A stretch of 64,000 nucleotides of DNA. Source: CAVPGP01 sp963704025. GTDB lineage: Bacteria; Actinomycetota; Thermoleophilia; Gaiellales; Gaiellaceae. Below are positions 7,302 through 16,446 of the stretch, piece after piece. A program made the position numbers and the translations under genes. The stretch spans positions 558,001-622,000 of the forward strand of contig CAVPGP010000003.1 in the NCBI GenBank assembly GCA_963704025.1, read 5' to 3'. The notes beneath the pieces were generated by a model. The model ran no database searches. It worked only from the letters and a program-made list of their open reading frames with translations, and was not told where the DNA came from. Within the stretch, counting starts at the first letter, position 1; each line of letters opens with the position of its first letter.

Positions 7302-8801
7302 ATGGCGATCCTCGAGACGACGAGCTTCAAGAACTTCATCGGCGGCGAGCGGGTGGACGCCGCCTCCGGCAAGACCTTCGAGACGGTGGTCCCGGCGACA
7401 GGCGAGTCGCTCGGGACGTTCCCGCGCTCGGGTGCGGAGGACGTCGATCGCGCCGTGGCGGCGGCGAAGGCCGCGTTCGAGGACTGGCGGCTCGTGCCGG
7501 CGCCGAAGCGCGGCGAGATCCTCTTCCGCTTCGCAGAACAGCTCCGCGAGGCCAAGGACGATTTGACCGCGCTGATGTCCCGCGAGATGGGGAAGGTGAA
7601 AGCCGAGGCAGGCGGGGACGTCCAGGAGGCGATCGACATGGCCTACTACATGGGCGGCGAGGGCCGCCGCCTCTGGGGCCAGACGACCCCGTCCGAGCTG
7701 CGCGACAAGTTCAACATGTCCGTCCGCCAGCCGATCGGGGTCGTGGGCGCGATCACCCCCTGGAACTTCCCGATCGCCATCCCCGCCTGGAAGCTCTGCC
7801 CGGCGCTCGTCTGCGGGAACACCGTCGTGCTGAAGCCCGCGGAGGACACCCCGCTCCTCGCCGACCGGTTCGTCGAGCTGCTCGCTGAGGCGGGCGTCCC
7901 GGCCGGCGTTGTCAACGTCGTCCACGGCTTCGGCGAGGACGCGGGCGAGGCGCTCGTCCGCCACCAGGACGTGCCCGTGATCACCTTCACGGGCTCCCGC
8001 GAGACCGGGATCGCCGTCACCAAGGCGGCGGCCGACCACCTGAAGCACGTGCACCTCGAGCTCGGCGGCAAGAACGCGATTCTCGTCATGGACGACGCCG
8101 ACCTCGACCTCGCCGTCGACGGCATCCTCTGGTCGGCGTTCGGGACCTCCGGGCAGCGCTGCACGGCGGCGAGTCGCGTCATCGTCCACGAGGCCGTCTA
8201 CGGCGCGCTTCAATCGAAGCTCGTCGAGGCGGCGGAACGGATGCGGCTCGGCCCCGGCTGGGACGACTCGACCGACCTCGGCCCCGTGATCAACAGGGCC
8301 GCGATCGAGAAGATCCACTCGTACACGCAGATCGGTCAGGACGAGGGCGCGAAGCTCCTCACCGGCGGCGAGGTCGCCGCCGAGGGGGAGCTGGGGAAGG
8401 GCAACTTCTACCGGCCGACGATCTTCGCCGACGTGAGCCCGCAGATGCGGATCGCCCAGGAGGAGATCTTCGGCCCGACGACGGCCCTCATCCCGGTCAA
8501 GTCGTTCGAGGAGGCGATTGCGGCAGCCAACTCGATCGAGTTCGGTCTCTCGTCCTCGATCTTCACGCGCGACGTCAACCGCGCCTTCGCCGCGATGCGC
8601 GACCTCCAGACGGGCATCACCTACGTCAACGCCGGCACGACCGGCGCCGAGGTGCATCTCCCGTTCGGCGGGACAAAGCAAACCGGCAACGGCCACCGCG
8701 AGGCAGGCCAGGCAGCGCTCGACGTCTTCACCGAGTGGAAGTCGATCTACGTCGACTACTCGGGCACGCTCCAGCGCGCGCAGATCGACAACGCCGAGTA
8801 G
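7302..8801 (+). CDS. NAD(P)-dependent aldehyde dehydrogenase
   Basis: A 499-residue aldehyde dehydrogenase superfamily enzyme, oxidising an aldehyde to the acid with NAD(P)+. The catalytic set is intact: TPWNFP (Asn155), LKPAEDTP (Lys178), FTGSRETG (229-236), LELGGKN (Glu253) and the nucleophile in GTSGQRCTAA (Cys287). It resembles the ALDH7/2,5-dioxovalerate or semialdehyde group more than acetaldehyde enzymes, but the substrate is not defined. Its stop overlaps the GTG start of the MBL hydrolase by one base, so the two are probably co-expressed. Confidence 0.9.
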   Translation: MAILETTSFKNFIGGERVDAASGKTFETVVPATGESLGTFPRSGAEDVDRAVAAAKAAFEDWRLVPAPKRGEILFRFAEQLREAKDDLTALMSREMGKVKAEAGGDVQEAIDMAYYMGGEGRRLWGQTTPSELRDKFNMSVRQPIGVVGAITPWNFPIAIPAWKLCPALVCGNTVVLKPAEDTPLLADRFVELLAEAGVPAGVVNVVHGFGEDAGEALVRHQDVPVITFTGSRETGIAVTKAAADHLKHVHLELGGKNAILVMDDADLDLAVDGILWSAFGTSGQRCTAASRVIVHEAVYGALQSKLVEAAERMRLGPGWDDSTDLGPVINRAAIEKIHSYTQIGQDEGAKLLTGGEVAAEGELGKGNFYRPTIFADVSPQMRIAQEEIFGPTTALIPVKSFEEAIAAANSIEFGLSSSIFTRDVNRAFAAMRDLQTGITYVNAGTTGAEVHLPFGGTKQTGNGHREAGQAALDVFTEWKSIYVDYSGTLQRAQIDNAE

Positions 8802-9529
8802 TGCGCGCCCGGCTGCTCGGCAGCGCAGGGTGGATCCCCACCGGCACGCGCGAGTGCTGCTGCTGCCTGGTGCGCGAAGCGGACGAAGCGCTCGTGATCG
8901 ACGCGGGCACCGGTCTTCGCCGCCTGGTCTCCGACCCGGAGCTGCTCCAGGGCGCCGAGCGGCTGCACATCCTGCTCACGCACTGGCACCTCGACCACAC
9001 CTCCGGCTTGATCTACATCCCGGCGCTCGGCGTCCCGGTCGAGATCTGGGGGAGGCCGCCGGCCCTCCAGCTCGTGCACCGGCTCCTCGGCCCGCCGTTT
9101 CTGCTCTCGACGCCGGACAACCTCACCGAGGGGATCGAGGCGGTGCACGACCTCGAGCTGCCGGGAGCGCGCATCGGGCCGTTCGAGGTCAGCCTCCGCG
9201 GCCAGCCGCTCCACCCCGAGACCTCCTACGCGGTGCGGATCGGCGACGAGCTCGCCTACTGCACCGACACGGCCTACGACGAAGCGAACGTCGAGTTCGC
9301 CCGCGGCGTGCGCGTGCTCGCGCACGAGGCGATGCACGCGGCGGACACGACCGACGACCCGACGCACACGGCCGCGGGCGACGCGGCTCGGCTCGCGGCG
9401 GCGGCCGGCGTCGAGCGCCTCGTCCTCATCCACACCAATCCGTTCCTCCAGGACGACGAGGAGCTGCTCGTTCACGCGCGGCCGCTCTTCCGGGCCGTGG
9501 AGGTGGGCCGCGACGGGCTCGAGCTCTAG
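8801..9529 (+). CDS. MBL-fold metallo-hydrolase
   Basis: A 242-residue metallo-beta-lactamase-fold protein. The metal motif is HWHLDH (61-66), followed by CTDTAYD (the Asp ligand region) and LVLIHTNP near the C-terminus, as in RNase Z-like and class-II phosphodiesterase-like members. An unusual run of four cysteines (RECCCCLV, about 18-24) sits where relatives have T-x-x-x-C. Start is GTG at 8801, overlapping the aldehyde dehydrogenase stop by one base; a longer upstream reading frame starts inside that gene and is rejected. The substrate is unknown. Confidence 0.82.
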   Translation: MRARLLGSAGWIPTGTRECCCCLVREADEALVIDAGTGLRRLVSDPELLQGAERLHILLTHWHLDHTSGLIYIPALGVPVEIWGRPPALQLVHRLLGPPFLLSTPDNLTEGIEAVHDLELPGARIGPFEVSLRGQPLHPETSYAVRIGDELAYCTDTAYDEANVEFARGVRVLAHEAMHAADTTDDPTHTAAGDAARLAAAAGVERLVLIHTNPFLQDDEELLVHARPLFRAVEVGRDGLEL

Positions 9530-9576
9530 TGCCCCTGGTGCCGCGCCGGGTCGGGCGGGTGCGGTAGAACCGGCCC

Positions 9577-10527
9577 ATGGAACACAGACAGCTCGGCGAC
9601 AGCGACCTGCGGGTATCGGAGATCTGCCTCGGCTCCTGGCTCACGTACGGCGGCGGCGTCGGCGACCAGCAGGCAGAGGCGTGCGTCGACGCCGCCTTCG
9701 ACGTCGGCATCAACTTCATCGACACGGCGAACGTCTACGCCGTGGGCGCTGCCGAGGAGTTCCTCGGCAACGTGCTCGCTCGTCGGCCGCGGGACTCGTA
9801 CATCCTCGCGACGAAGCTCTACTTCCCGATGTCGGACACCGACAGGGGCCTCTCGCGCGAGCAGGTCTTCAAGCAGATCGACGCCTCGCTCGCGCGGCTT
9901 CAGACCGACTTCGTCGACCTCTACCAGTGCCACCGCTACGACCGGGAGACGCCGCTCGAGGAGACGATGGAGGCGCTGACCGAGGTGGTGCGCCAGGGCA
10001 AGGCCCGCTATCTCGGCTTCTCCGAGTGGACCGCCGAGCAGGTCGAGGCGGCGCTGGCGATGGTGCCGCGCGTGGAGAAGTTCGTCTCCTCGCAGCCGCA
10101 GTACTCGATCCTCTGGCGCGTGCCGGAGCGGGAGATCTTCCCGCTCTGCGCCGCGAACGGGATCTCGCAGATCGTCTGGTCGCCGCTCGCGCAGGGCGCG
10201 CTGACCGGCAAGTACCTGCCGGGCGAGGCGCCTCCGGCCGACTCGCGCGCCGCCTCCGACCGGATGGGGCGGATGATGGACCGCTTCCGCGACGACGACG
10301 TGCTCGAGGCGGTGCAGCGCCTCCGGCCGATCGCGGACGGGCTCGGCATCTCGCTCGCGCAGCTGTCGCTCGCCTGGGTGCTGCGCAGGCCCGAGGTCGC
10401 ATCGGCGATCATCGGCGCCAGCCGGCCGGAGCAGGTGCACGAGAACGCAACGGCCTCGGGCGTGAAGCTCGACGAGGCGACGCTCGCGGCGATCGACGAG
10501 GCGGTCGCGGCCGTCCTCGTCCGGTGA
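9577..10527 (+). CDS. aldo/keto reductase
   Basis: A 316-residue aldo/keto reductase of the Kv-beta/YghZ-like group. The tetrad is Asp49, Tyr54, Lys80 and His119 (FIDTANVY, ATK, CHR). The NADPH-binding end ASAIIGASRPEQV near residue 275-287 is also typical. It reduces an aldehyde or ketone with NADPH; the substrate is not evident. It overlaps the next gene by 4 bases (GTGA), giving a three-gene unit with the YqfO-like protein and RNase HI. Confidence 0.9.
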   Translation: MEHRQLGDSDLRVSEICLGSWLTYGGGVGDQQAEACVDAAFDVGINFIDTANVYAVGAAEEFLGNVLARRPRDSYILATKLYFPMSDTDRGLSREQVFKQIDASLARLQTDFVDLYQCHRYDRETPLEETMEALTEVVRQGKARYLGFSEWTAEQVEAALAMVPRVEKFVSSQPQYSILWRVPEREIFPLCAANGISQIVWSPLAQGALTGKYLPGEAPPADSRAASDRMGRMMDRFRDDDVLEAVQRLRPIADGLGISLAQLSLAWVLRRPEVASAIIGASRPEQVHENATASGVKLDEATLAAIDEAVAAVLVR

Positions 10528-10832
10528 ACCGAAAGCTCGTCGTCTTCGTGCCGCCCGCTTCGCTCGACGCGGTCCGCGATGCGCTCTTCGCCGCCGGCGC
10601 CGGCCGGATCGGCGAGTACGAGCGCTGCTCGTGGTACACGGAGGGGACGGGCACCTTCCTGCCGCTCCCGGGCGCGGACCCGGCGATCGGCGAGCGCGGC
10701 GAGGAGCAGCGCGTGCCGGAGCTGCGGCTGGAGACGGTCTTCCCCGCGGAGCTGCAGGACGACGTGGTCGCCGCCCTGCGGCGCGCGCACCCGTACGAGG
10801 AGCCGGCCTTCGACGTCTACGGGCTTCTGTGA
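10524..10832 (+). CDS. YqfO/NIF3-type CutA-like domain protein
   Basis: A 102-residue single-domain protein matching the inserted PII/CutA-like domain of NIF3-family proteins (YqfO type). It opens KLVVFVPPASLDAVRDALF, carries the GRIGEYERCSW region and ends HPYEEPAFDVYGL. It stands alone without the two metal-binding NIF3 halves, as in COG3323 proteins. Start is GTG overlapping the aldo/keto reductase stop by 4 bases, and its own stop overlaps the RNase HI start. Function unknown. Confidence 0.82.
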   Translation: MNRKLVVFVPPASLDAVRDALFAAGAGRIGEYERCSWYTEGTGTFLPLPGADPAIGERGEEQRVPELRLETVFPAELQDDVVAALRRAHPYEEPAFDVYGLL

Positions 10833-11230
10833 AAGCGAGGCTCTTCACCGACGGCGGCGCGCGCGGGAACCCAGGTCCGGCCGCGTACGGCTACGTGCTC
10901 GAGACGGAGGATGGGACCCTGCTCGCCGCCGAGGGCGAGCCGATCGGCGTCGCGACGAACAACGTCGCCGAGTACAGCGCACTCATCGCCGGCCTCGAGA
11001 AGGCCCTGGAGCTGCAGATCCCCGAGGTGGAGGTCGTATCGGACTCCGAGTTGATGGTGAAACAGATGCGGGGCGAGTACCGGATCAAGAACGAGGCGCT
11101 CCGCGACCTCGCGGCGCGGGCGGAGGCGCTCGCGCGAACGATCGGCGCGGTGCGCTACACGGCCGTGCGGCGCGAGCAGAACGAGCTGGCCGACCGGCTC
11201 GTGAACGACGCGCTCGACCGCGGCTTCTAG
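10829..11230 (+). CDS. ribonuclease HI-like protein
   Basis: A 133-residue RNase H fold protein. The catalytic acids are visible: Asp8 in FTDGGARGNPG, Glu48 in NNVAEYSAL, Asp72 in VVSDSELM and Asp122 in NELADRL. The histidine that precedes the last Asp in E. coli RNase HI is not present, as in archaeal/actinobacterial type 1 RNase HI (RnhC-like) proteins. It would degrade RNA in RNA:DNA hybrids. Start is GTG overlapping the preceding stop by 4 bases. Confidence 0.88.
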   Translation: MKARLFTDGGARGNPGPAAYGYVLETEDGTLLAAEGEPIGVATNNVAEYSALIAGLEKALELQIPEVEVVSDSELMVKQMRGEYRIKNEALRDLAARAEALARTIGAVRYTAVRREQNELADRLVNDALDRGF

Positions 11231-11316
11231 GCAGCGCCGACAGCGCGCCGAGCCGGCGCGTGCGTCGAGCAAAGGAGCCCAATGGCGCGCTGAACCGTGG
11301 CTATACTGGCCCCCGC

Positions 11317-11390
11317 GCGGGCATAGCTCAGTTGGCTAGAGCGCCACCTTGCCATGGTGGAGGTCGCGGGTTCGAGTCCCGCTGCCCGCT
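11317..11390 (+). tRNA. tRNA-Gly (GCC)
   Basis: A complete cloverleaf: acceptor GCGGGCA/TGCCCGC with discriminator T, anticodon stem CCACC/GGTGG with loop TTGCCAT giving GCC, and T arm CGCGGG-TTCGAGT-CCCGC-like. CCA is not encoded. A TATACT -10 box at 11302-11307 lies just upstream, so it has its own promoter. Confidence 0.96.
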
Positions 11391-11443
11391 TCCTGTGTCA
11401 GAGCCGAATCGTGGCGCCTCAGTCCGCCTCGCGTGGCTCCCGG

Positions 11444-12073
11444 TCAGATGAACTGTGAGGCCGCGAAGAGAAGCGCCGCGGCGATCGAGCTCGTCGCAGA
11501 CACCGGCCGGCGCGCCAGGCCGATCTCCTGCGCGCCTTCGGGCATCAGCTTTGCAGGAGCGCTGTGAAGGACGGTCGTGTCCTCCTGGCGTTCTATCCAG
11601 GTGCGCCTCCCGCTGGCGAAGGCACACCGGGCCGGGGCGCCCGCGACAAGAGTCACGAAATACTGCAGCGGCGCGATGACGATCAGCCAACAGACCCAAA
11701 GTCCCGCAAGTGCGAGTCCGAGCAGGCCGGTGACGATCGCGTCGAGTCCAGGCCGGTTGTCGGTCTTGACGATGTCCGAGAAACCGATGAGCGTCTCACC
11801 CGGGACTGCCATCCAGGAAGCCGCATATTTCCCGGGGTGGGTCGAGATGAGACTTCGATCCTGATCGAGCTCAACGGCCACGGCGACGACGGAAATCGCC
11901 AGTGAGATCAGTGCCCCTTGAGCGATGTACCACCGGAAGTAGTGGCGATGGAAGTGTCGAAAAACGAAATAGTCCGCCGCGACGATCGCCGCCATGCCTA
12001 CCAGCGTCACTACCGGGTTGATCTGCCTGTGAGATGTGCCGATCCGTTCCACCGTCCAAGAGGGCTCGGTCAT
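11444..12073 (-). CDS. polytopic membrane protein of unknown function
   Basis: A 209-residue protein with four to five hydrophobic segments. They lie at about 16-36, 50-68, a long double span around 105-140 (GLLGLALAGLWVCWLIVIAP) and a C-terminal one (SSIAAALLFAASQFI). A short soluble loop near 150-190 has basic and acidic residues. I chose ATG at 12073 because GAGAGGAACG precedes it; a start at 12121 would add 16 residues without a ribosome-binding site. No family is recognised. It follows the acyltransferase-like gene's stop in the opposite order and is probably independent. Confidence 0.65.
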   Translation of the reverse strand: MTEPSWTVERIGTSHRQINPVVTLVGMAAIVAADYFVFRHFHRHYFRWYIAQGALISLAISVVAVAVELDQDRSLISTHPGKYAASWMAVPGETLIGFSDIVKTDNRPGLDAIVTGLLGLALAGLWVCWLIVIAPLQYFVTLVAGAPARCAFASGRRTWIERQEDTTVLHSAPAKLMPEGAQEIGLARRPVSATSSIAAALLFAASQFI

Positions 12074-12136
12074 CGTTCCTCTCACGTCGGGTGAGGACAG
12101 CAGCACGATCTTGATTGGCACCCGCCCTCGGGGATC

Positions 12137-13291
12137 TTATGACGGGCAGTGCGAGCGCGGTCGCGCCAGGTCGGCGAGCAGCCGGCCGAGCACCTGCGAG
12201 TTACTGGGCAGCGAGAAGTGGTCGACGCCGGGGTTGTCGGTCAGGCTGAAGTGGAAGCAGGGCATTTTCGCCCAGGCGCGGACGGCGTCGTTGGTGATGT
12301 CCTCCTGGTTGACGTCACCGTCGCGCGTGAAGAACGTATTCGAGTCGTCGACAACCTGGCCGACCGAGAGGTCGTCGAGCCCGATGCCGACGACCGTGTC
12401 GATTCCGGAGCCTTTCTCGGCGTAGACGTCGACGTTCGGGAACGCCGAGGGATCGGTGAAGTCGACGAACCCGATGTAGTAGTCGGCGATCGGCTTCGCC
12501 CAGGAGAGGCCGGCATCGTCGAGGAGCTGACGGTAGTCGGCCGGGGTGTAGGACTTGCCGCTGGAGGCGTCCGCGACGACAGTCTCGAGGTGGTCGAAGA
12601 TGCGCGGGTCGGACGCGCTCATGTAGCTCGACGGCGCAGTGAGCATCATCTCGGCGCCGCTCCGAGCGCTCGCTGGGGTGGTCGGCAGCGTGAAGTCGGT
12701 CACGTCGAGGCCGGTGAAGAAGAGCGGGTAGAGGATGCCCTGGCCCGGGAAGTTCCCGGCGAAGGGGGTGAAACCGTGGATGTACTTGTCCTTCCACCGC
12801 TGCGTCGTGTGGGTGAGCAGGTACTGAATGTAGAGCGGCCCGTTCGAGTGGCCGACCAGGTGGACCGGTTGGTTGCCGTTGTTGCGGTAGGTGTCCTCGA
12901 TCAGCTGCTTCGTCCTGTTGACGAAGTTGCGCATGTCGGGAGTGAGCCGCGAGTCGTAGCCCGCGACCCGAATGTTGCGATCGCGCACGTAGCCGCCACC
13001 CTCGAGTGCCTCGTACAGCGGCTCGTAGAACGGTGCGCTCTCGGTCTTGCCGTAGTTCTCGATCTGGACGTCGACGCCCTTTTGGTCGCTGAAGCGCCGG
13101 CTCATCGGCTTGCCCGGATCGGCGTCGTAGCGCAGCGTCAGGAGCTTCTGCTGGCAGACCTTCGAGAAGGCGCTCGGCTCGTCGTTCAGGAAGAAGACGC
13201 GAAAGGAACCGGAGCGTGGGCAATCGGGCGCCACGGTCTGGTTGTGGACCGTCACCCTCAGCGTCGTGAAGAAGTACGCCGGGAACATCAC
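12137..13291 (-). CDS. secreted lecithin:cholesterol acyltransferase-like alpha/beta hydrolase
   Basis: At least 384 residues of an LCAT/phospholipase-like alpha/beta hydrolase. The opening MMFPAYFFTTLRVTVHNQT aligns with the LCAT start; the elbow LVGHSNGPL puts the nucleophile at Ser149; the histidine is in GVDHFSLP near the C-terminus. It probably hydrolyses or transfers acyl chains outside the cell. The same frame continues upstream to a stop at 13448 and encodes a convincing signal peptide (RVVRALTGFLVAAALFVAAP). That stretch has no ATG or GTG, so the true start is either a CTG near 13399 or a TTG at 13433 reached through a one-base frame change. Confidence 0.8.
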   Translation of the reverse strand: MMFPAYFFTTLRVTVHNQTVAPDCPRSGSFRVFFLNDEPSAFSKVCQQKLLTLRYDADPGKPMSRRFSDQKGVDVQIENYGKTESAPFYEPLYEALEGGGYVRDRNIRVAGYDSRLTPDMRNFVNRTKQLIEDTYRNNGNQPVHLVGHSNGPLYIQYLLTHTTQRWKDKYIHGFTPFAGNFPGQGILYPLFFTGLDVTDFTLPTTPASARSGAEMMLTAPSSYMSASDPRIFDHLETVVADASSGKSYTPADYRQLLDDAGLSWAKPIADYYIGFVDFTDPSAFPNVDVYAEKGSGIDTVVGIGLDDLSVGQVVDDSNTFFTRDGDVNQEDITNDAVRAWAKMPCFHFSLTDNPGVDHFSLPSNSQVLGRLLADLARPRSHCPS

Positions 13292-13447
13292 GACCGGCGT
13301 TCGGGCGCTTCCATGCCCTTCGAGCGACCCGCTCGCGGGCGCAGCTACGAAGAGCGCCGCCGCGACGAGGAAGCCCGTCAGCGCCCTGACAACCCGCAGC
13401 CTTCCCTGATGTCGCGTCGCTCGTCCTCCCCAATGAGTCGACCGACT

Positions 13448-13827
13448 CTAACTCCCCGGCGGAACACTTAACAAACCGAAGCTTGTGGGCCGAACCGAGC
13501 AGTGCGCGAACGGGCTCGCCATGCGCGCGGCCAGGGAGCGACCAGATCGTGAGAGGGGAACCGGTTGCGCGGAGGGGGTTCCTGCTCTCAGATCCTGACT
13601 GGGGTCACTCCCAGCCGTCGTTGCCCGATTGACACGATTTCCGGGCCGGAGTACGTTGGGTCCAAGGCAGCGAAACAAGGAGTGTGTCCCTTGCGGGGGC
13701 CCTCAGATCGTCGCTGCGGCGCAGTGAGATACACGGCGTGGGCGGAGGGGAAACGCGCGTGCGCCCCCGCCTGTTCCTGCATAGCTCACAGAGCCCGCCG
13801 GGCTCTCCACGCGGGAGGAGGCGCACG
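13448..13827. promoter_or_regulatory. intergenic region with a promoter for the PQQ-propeller operon
   Basis: No convincing gene lies between the acyltransferase-like gene and the propeller gene. A sigma-70-type promoter is visible on the plus strand: TTGACA at 13629-13634, 17 bases, then TACGTT at 13652-13657. The resulting leader would be about 165 bases. GGGAGGAG at 13813-13820 is the ribosome-binding site for the ATG at 13828. Short reading frames in both strands here have no family-like sequence. Confidence 0.55.
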
Positions 13828-16446
13828 ATGAGGGAACGGAAGCGGCCGGAGGGCGACCGCGGGCGCAAGCAGCCACAGCGCCACGCGGCGAAGAGCAAAG
13901 CGCCGACCTGGCACTCAATCGACCGCTCGAAGCCGCACCTGCTTCCCGCGACGCATGACTACGACCACATCGCAGAGCTCAAGCTGCGCGTGGCGAAGAA
14001 CCCGCTGCCGCGTGCGACGCTGGGTGACTTCGGCCTTGCAGTGCGGCTCGACGGGCCGGATCGGTTCGCCGAGACAATCCTCGTGCATCCTGTCGAGCGT
14101 TCTGAGCTCGGCGGACTCGACCCCGGGAGCGTTCGCCTCTTCCGCGCCGAGGAAGAGGCGGAGAACCTCCGGCCGGTTTGGGACTCGGGCGTCAACATCC
14201 CGCTCGGGTTCGCCTGGGCGCGAGTCCGGCGTCCCGGCGTCTACGTCGCGATCGGCCTCCCGCGAGACCGCCTGCTGCAGGAGGCGATCCGCCACATGGC
14301 GCAGGAGCGCCGGCTCCACGATTCGGACGAGGAGGCCGACGCTGCGCTGAGTCCGCTACTCGAGCTCCCTCTCGAAGCGCTGCAGGAGCTGCGCGAGTAC
14401 CTGACGCGCGTCGAGCTCCAGACCACACTCGACACCAGCTCGATCATGGACGTCGAAATGGGAACGGGCCGGCATCCGCTCGGCTTCAAGCTTCCCGGCG
14501 GAGTCGATCTCGAGGGGCTGCGCAGACGCGTCGAACGGCTGCAGATCCCTCCCGGGGGTCTTCCCGAGGAGCAGCTCTTCTACCCGCCCGACATCCCGCG
14601 CAACAGCGAGCCGCCCTGGAACATCTCGCCGGACGCGGGTCCGTGGACGGGCGTCGATTGGCGCGGCTTCGATCACCTGTCCATCTGGGACGACCTTCGC
14701 CCGGAGCTGTTCAAACATGTCTTTCCCCCGTGGCTCTTCAGCCAGGACTGGTGGATGTACCAACACGACGAACGGCACACCGGCCACGCCTCCGGGCTGA
14801 GCGACATCAGCGCGGCGACCGTTCACAAGCTCTATCTGCACAAGACCGTCGCGGTCGACGGACCGGTGATCAGCAAGCCGTCGATAGTCGACGGCAAGGC
14901 GTACGTCGGATCGGGGAAGTGGGGGGGCGGAGGTGGAACGCTGTACAAGATCGATCTCTACTCCGGCACGATCGAGCACGCGCTCGCGACTTCCGGCTTC
15001 TCGTTCTACTCGATCGCGGGGATCGGCGGCTCTCCGGCGGTGGTCGGCAATCGCGTCTATTTCACTGCGGTCCACGGGACCGTCTATTGCGTCAACGCGA
15101 GCACGTTCGCCCCAGTCTGGTCGGTCAGCTTGAAGACCGCGGATGCGGCGAAGAACCAGCCGGTCACGAATCCGAATTCCGACAGCTGGAGCGGCCCGCT
15201 CGTCGTCAACGGGAAGGTCTACGTCGGCTGCGGAGAGGGCGAGTCCGCCACGACGTACGGCTTCGTCTTCTGTCTCGATGCGGCGACCGGGAACGTCCTG
15301 TGGTGCTTCTGCACGTGCAAGTTCGCGGGCGCCGGCGACAATCAGCCCAACCATCTCCCAGCCGCGGTCGCCGCTCCGTGGGCGGCGGCGCACGGATTCA
15401 CGGTGCAGGCGAACCCGCCCGAGACCGGCTGCAGCGTCTGGTCGTCGTGCGCCTACGACGCCGTACACAACCGCATCTACGTCGGGACCGGGAACTCGCA
15501 ATATCCGCACACGGCCCAGCCGGACGAGCTCTACGGCAGCGGCTTGATCTCCTTGGACGCCGACACGGGTGCGTTCAAGGGCTTCTTCCAGCCCGCGGCC
15601 TCCGACAGCTACTGGCCGGCCGACTACGACATCGACGTTCCCGGCTCCGCGTCGGTGTACACGATCCCCGGCAACAAGCGAGTGGTCGCGTTCGGAAGCA
15701 AGAACGGATCGTTCTTCGTACTCGACGCGGGGAACATCACCAATGTCATCGCTCGCCGGCAGCTGCTGCCGCGCGTCGGCGGTACGGGGCTGCCGGGCAG
15801 TCCCGGTACGTCGATCACGGACGTCGTACCGAACGGGGTCGAGAACAAGTACGGAGTCTTCGGTACTCCTGCTATCCACTTCGGCCTGCGGCGGCTATTC
15901 GTGGGCCTCGGCGGCTACGACGGGATGCATCTCGACGGCGGTGCCGGGATCGACCAGACGCGGACGCCGTTCATGCGCGCACTCGACTGGGAGACCCTCC
16001 AGGATGCGTGGCCGACGGCTGTCGGAGCCGACGGGATCATCCGCTACACGAACACGAAACCACCGATGTACTCGTCACGCGAAGTTGGCCTGAGCTCCCC
16101 AGCCGTCGTACACGATGTCGTCTTCATCACCACAAGCAGCGGTGCCCAGCCGGGGTTGTACGCGCTCTCGGTCAACGACGGCCACTGCCTCTGGACCGCA
16201 GGCGGCCTTCCGACCGGGCAGTTCACCCTCGGCCCGACCGTGTACGGCAACTACGTCGTCGCGGGCTCGGGCGATCGCGTGTACATCTACAGGCTAGGGC
16301 CCCGTTGGCGGTACCCGCCGTGGCCGGTCCTCTATCGCAAGCCGTGGCCGTGGGAGATCGTCGAGGGAGTTGGCGCGCTGGCGCCCGAGTTGCCGATCGG
16401 GCCGTGGCCAGGCCCGGATCCGGGCCTGGAGCTGCGCCGGGGCTGA
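13828..16446 (+). CDS. PQQ-like beta-propeller protein with unique N-terminal domain
   Basis: An 872-residue protein. The first 300 or so residues are a basic, charged module I do not recognise. It includes GSVRLFRAEEEAENLRPVWDSG around 115-135 and a Leu/Glu-rich helix pair. From about 310 on there are repeated propeller blades: VDGKAYVGSGK, GNRVYFTAVHGTVYCV, NGKVYVGCGEG, NRIYVGTGNS and GNYVVAGSGDRVYIY. Cysteines cluster in LWCFCTCKF. There is no signal peptide or transmembrane segment, unusual for quinoprotein dehydrogenases, and no catalytic PQQ ligands can be assigned. Start chosen by the strong GGAGGAG site. Its stop overlaps the next start (ATGA-type). Confidence 0.75.
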   Translation: MRERKRPEGDRGRKQPQRHAAKSKAPTWHSIDRSKPHLLPATHDYDHIAELKLRVAKNPLPRATLGDFGLAVRLDGPDRFAETILVHPVERSELGGLDPGSVRLFRAEEEAENLRPVWDSGVNIPLGFAWARVRRPGVYVAIGLPRDRLLQEAIRHMAQERRLHDSDEEADAALSPLLELPLEALQELREYLTRVELQTTLDTSSIMDVEMGTGRHPLGFKLPGGVDLEGLRRRVERLQIPPGGLPEEQLFYPPDIPRNSEPPWNISPDAGPWTGVDWRGFDHLSIWDDLRPELFKHVFPPWLFSQDWWMYQHDERHTGHASGLSDISAATVHKLYLHKTVAVDGPVISKPSIVDGKAYVGSGKWGGGGGTLYKIDLYSGTIEHALATSGFSFYSIAGIGGSPAVVGNRVYFTAVHGTVYCVNASTFAPVWSVSLKTADAAKNQPVTNPNSDSWSGPLVVNGKVYVGCGEGESATTYGFVFCLDAATGNVLWCFCTCKFAGAGDNQPNHLPAAVAAPWAAAHGFTVQANPPETGCSVWSSCAYDAVHNRIYVGTGNSQYPHTAQPDELYGSGLISLDADTGAFKGFFQPAASDSYWPADYDIDVPGSASVYTIPGNKRVVAFGSKNGSFFVLDAGNITNVIARRQLLPRVGGTGLPGSPGTSITDVVPNGVENKYGVFGTPAIHFGLRRLFVGLGGYDGMHLDGGAGIDQTRTPFMRALDWETLQDAWPTAVGADGIIRYTNTKPPMYSSREVGLSSPAVVHDVVFITTSSGAQPGLYALSVNDGHCLWTAGGLPTGQFTLGPTVYGNYVVAGSGDRVYIYRLGPRWRYPPWPVLYRKPWPWEIVEGVGALAPELPIGPWPGPDPGLELRRG

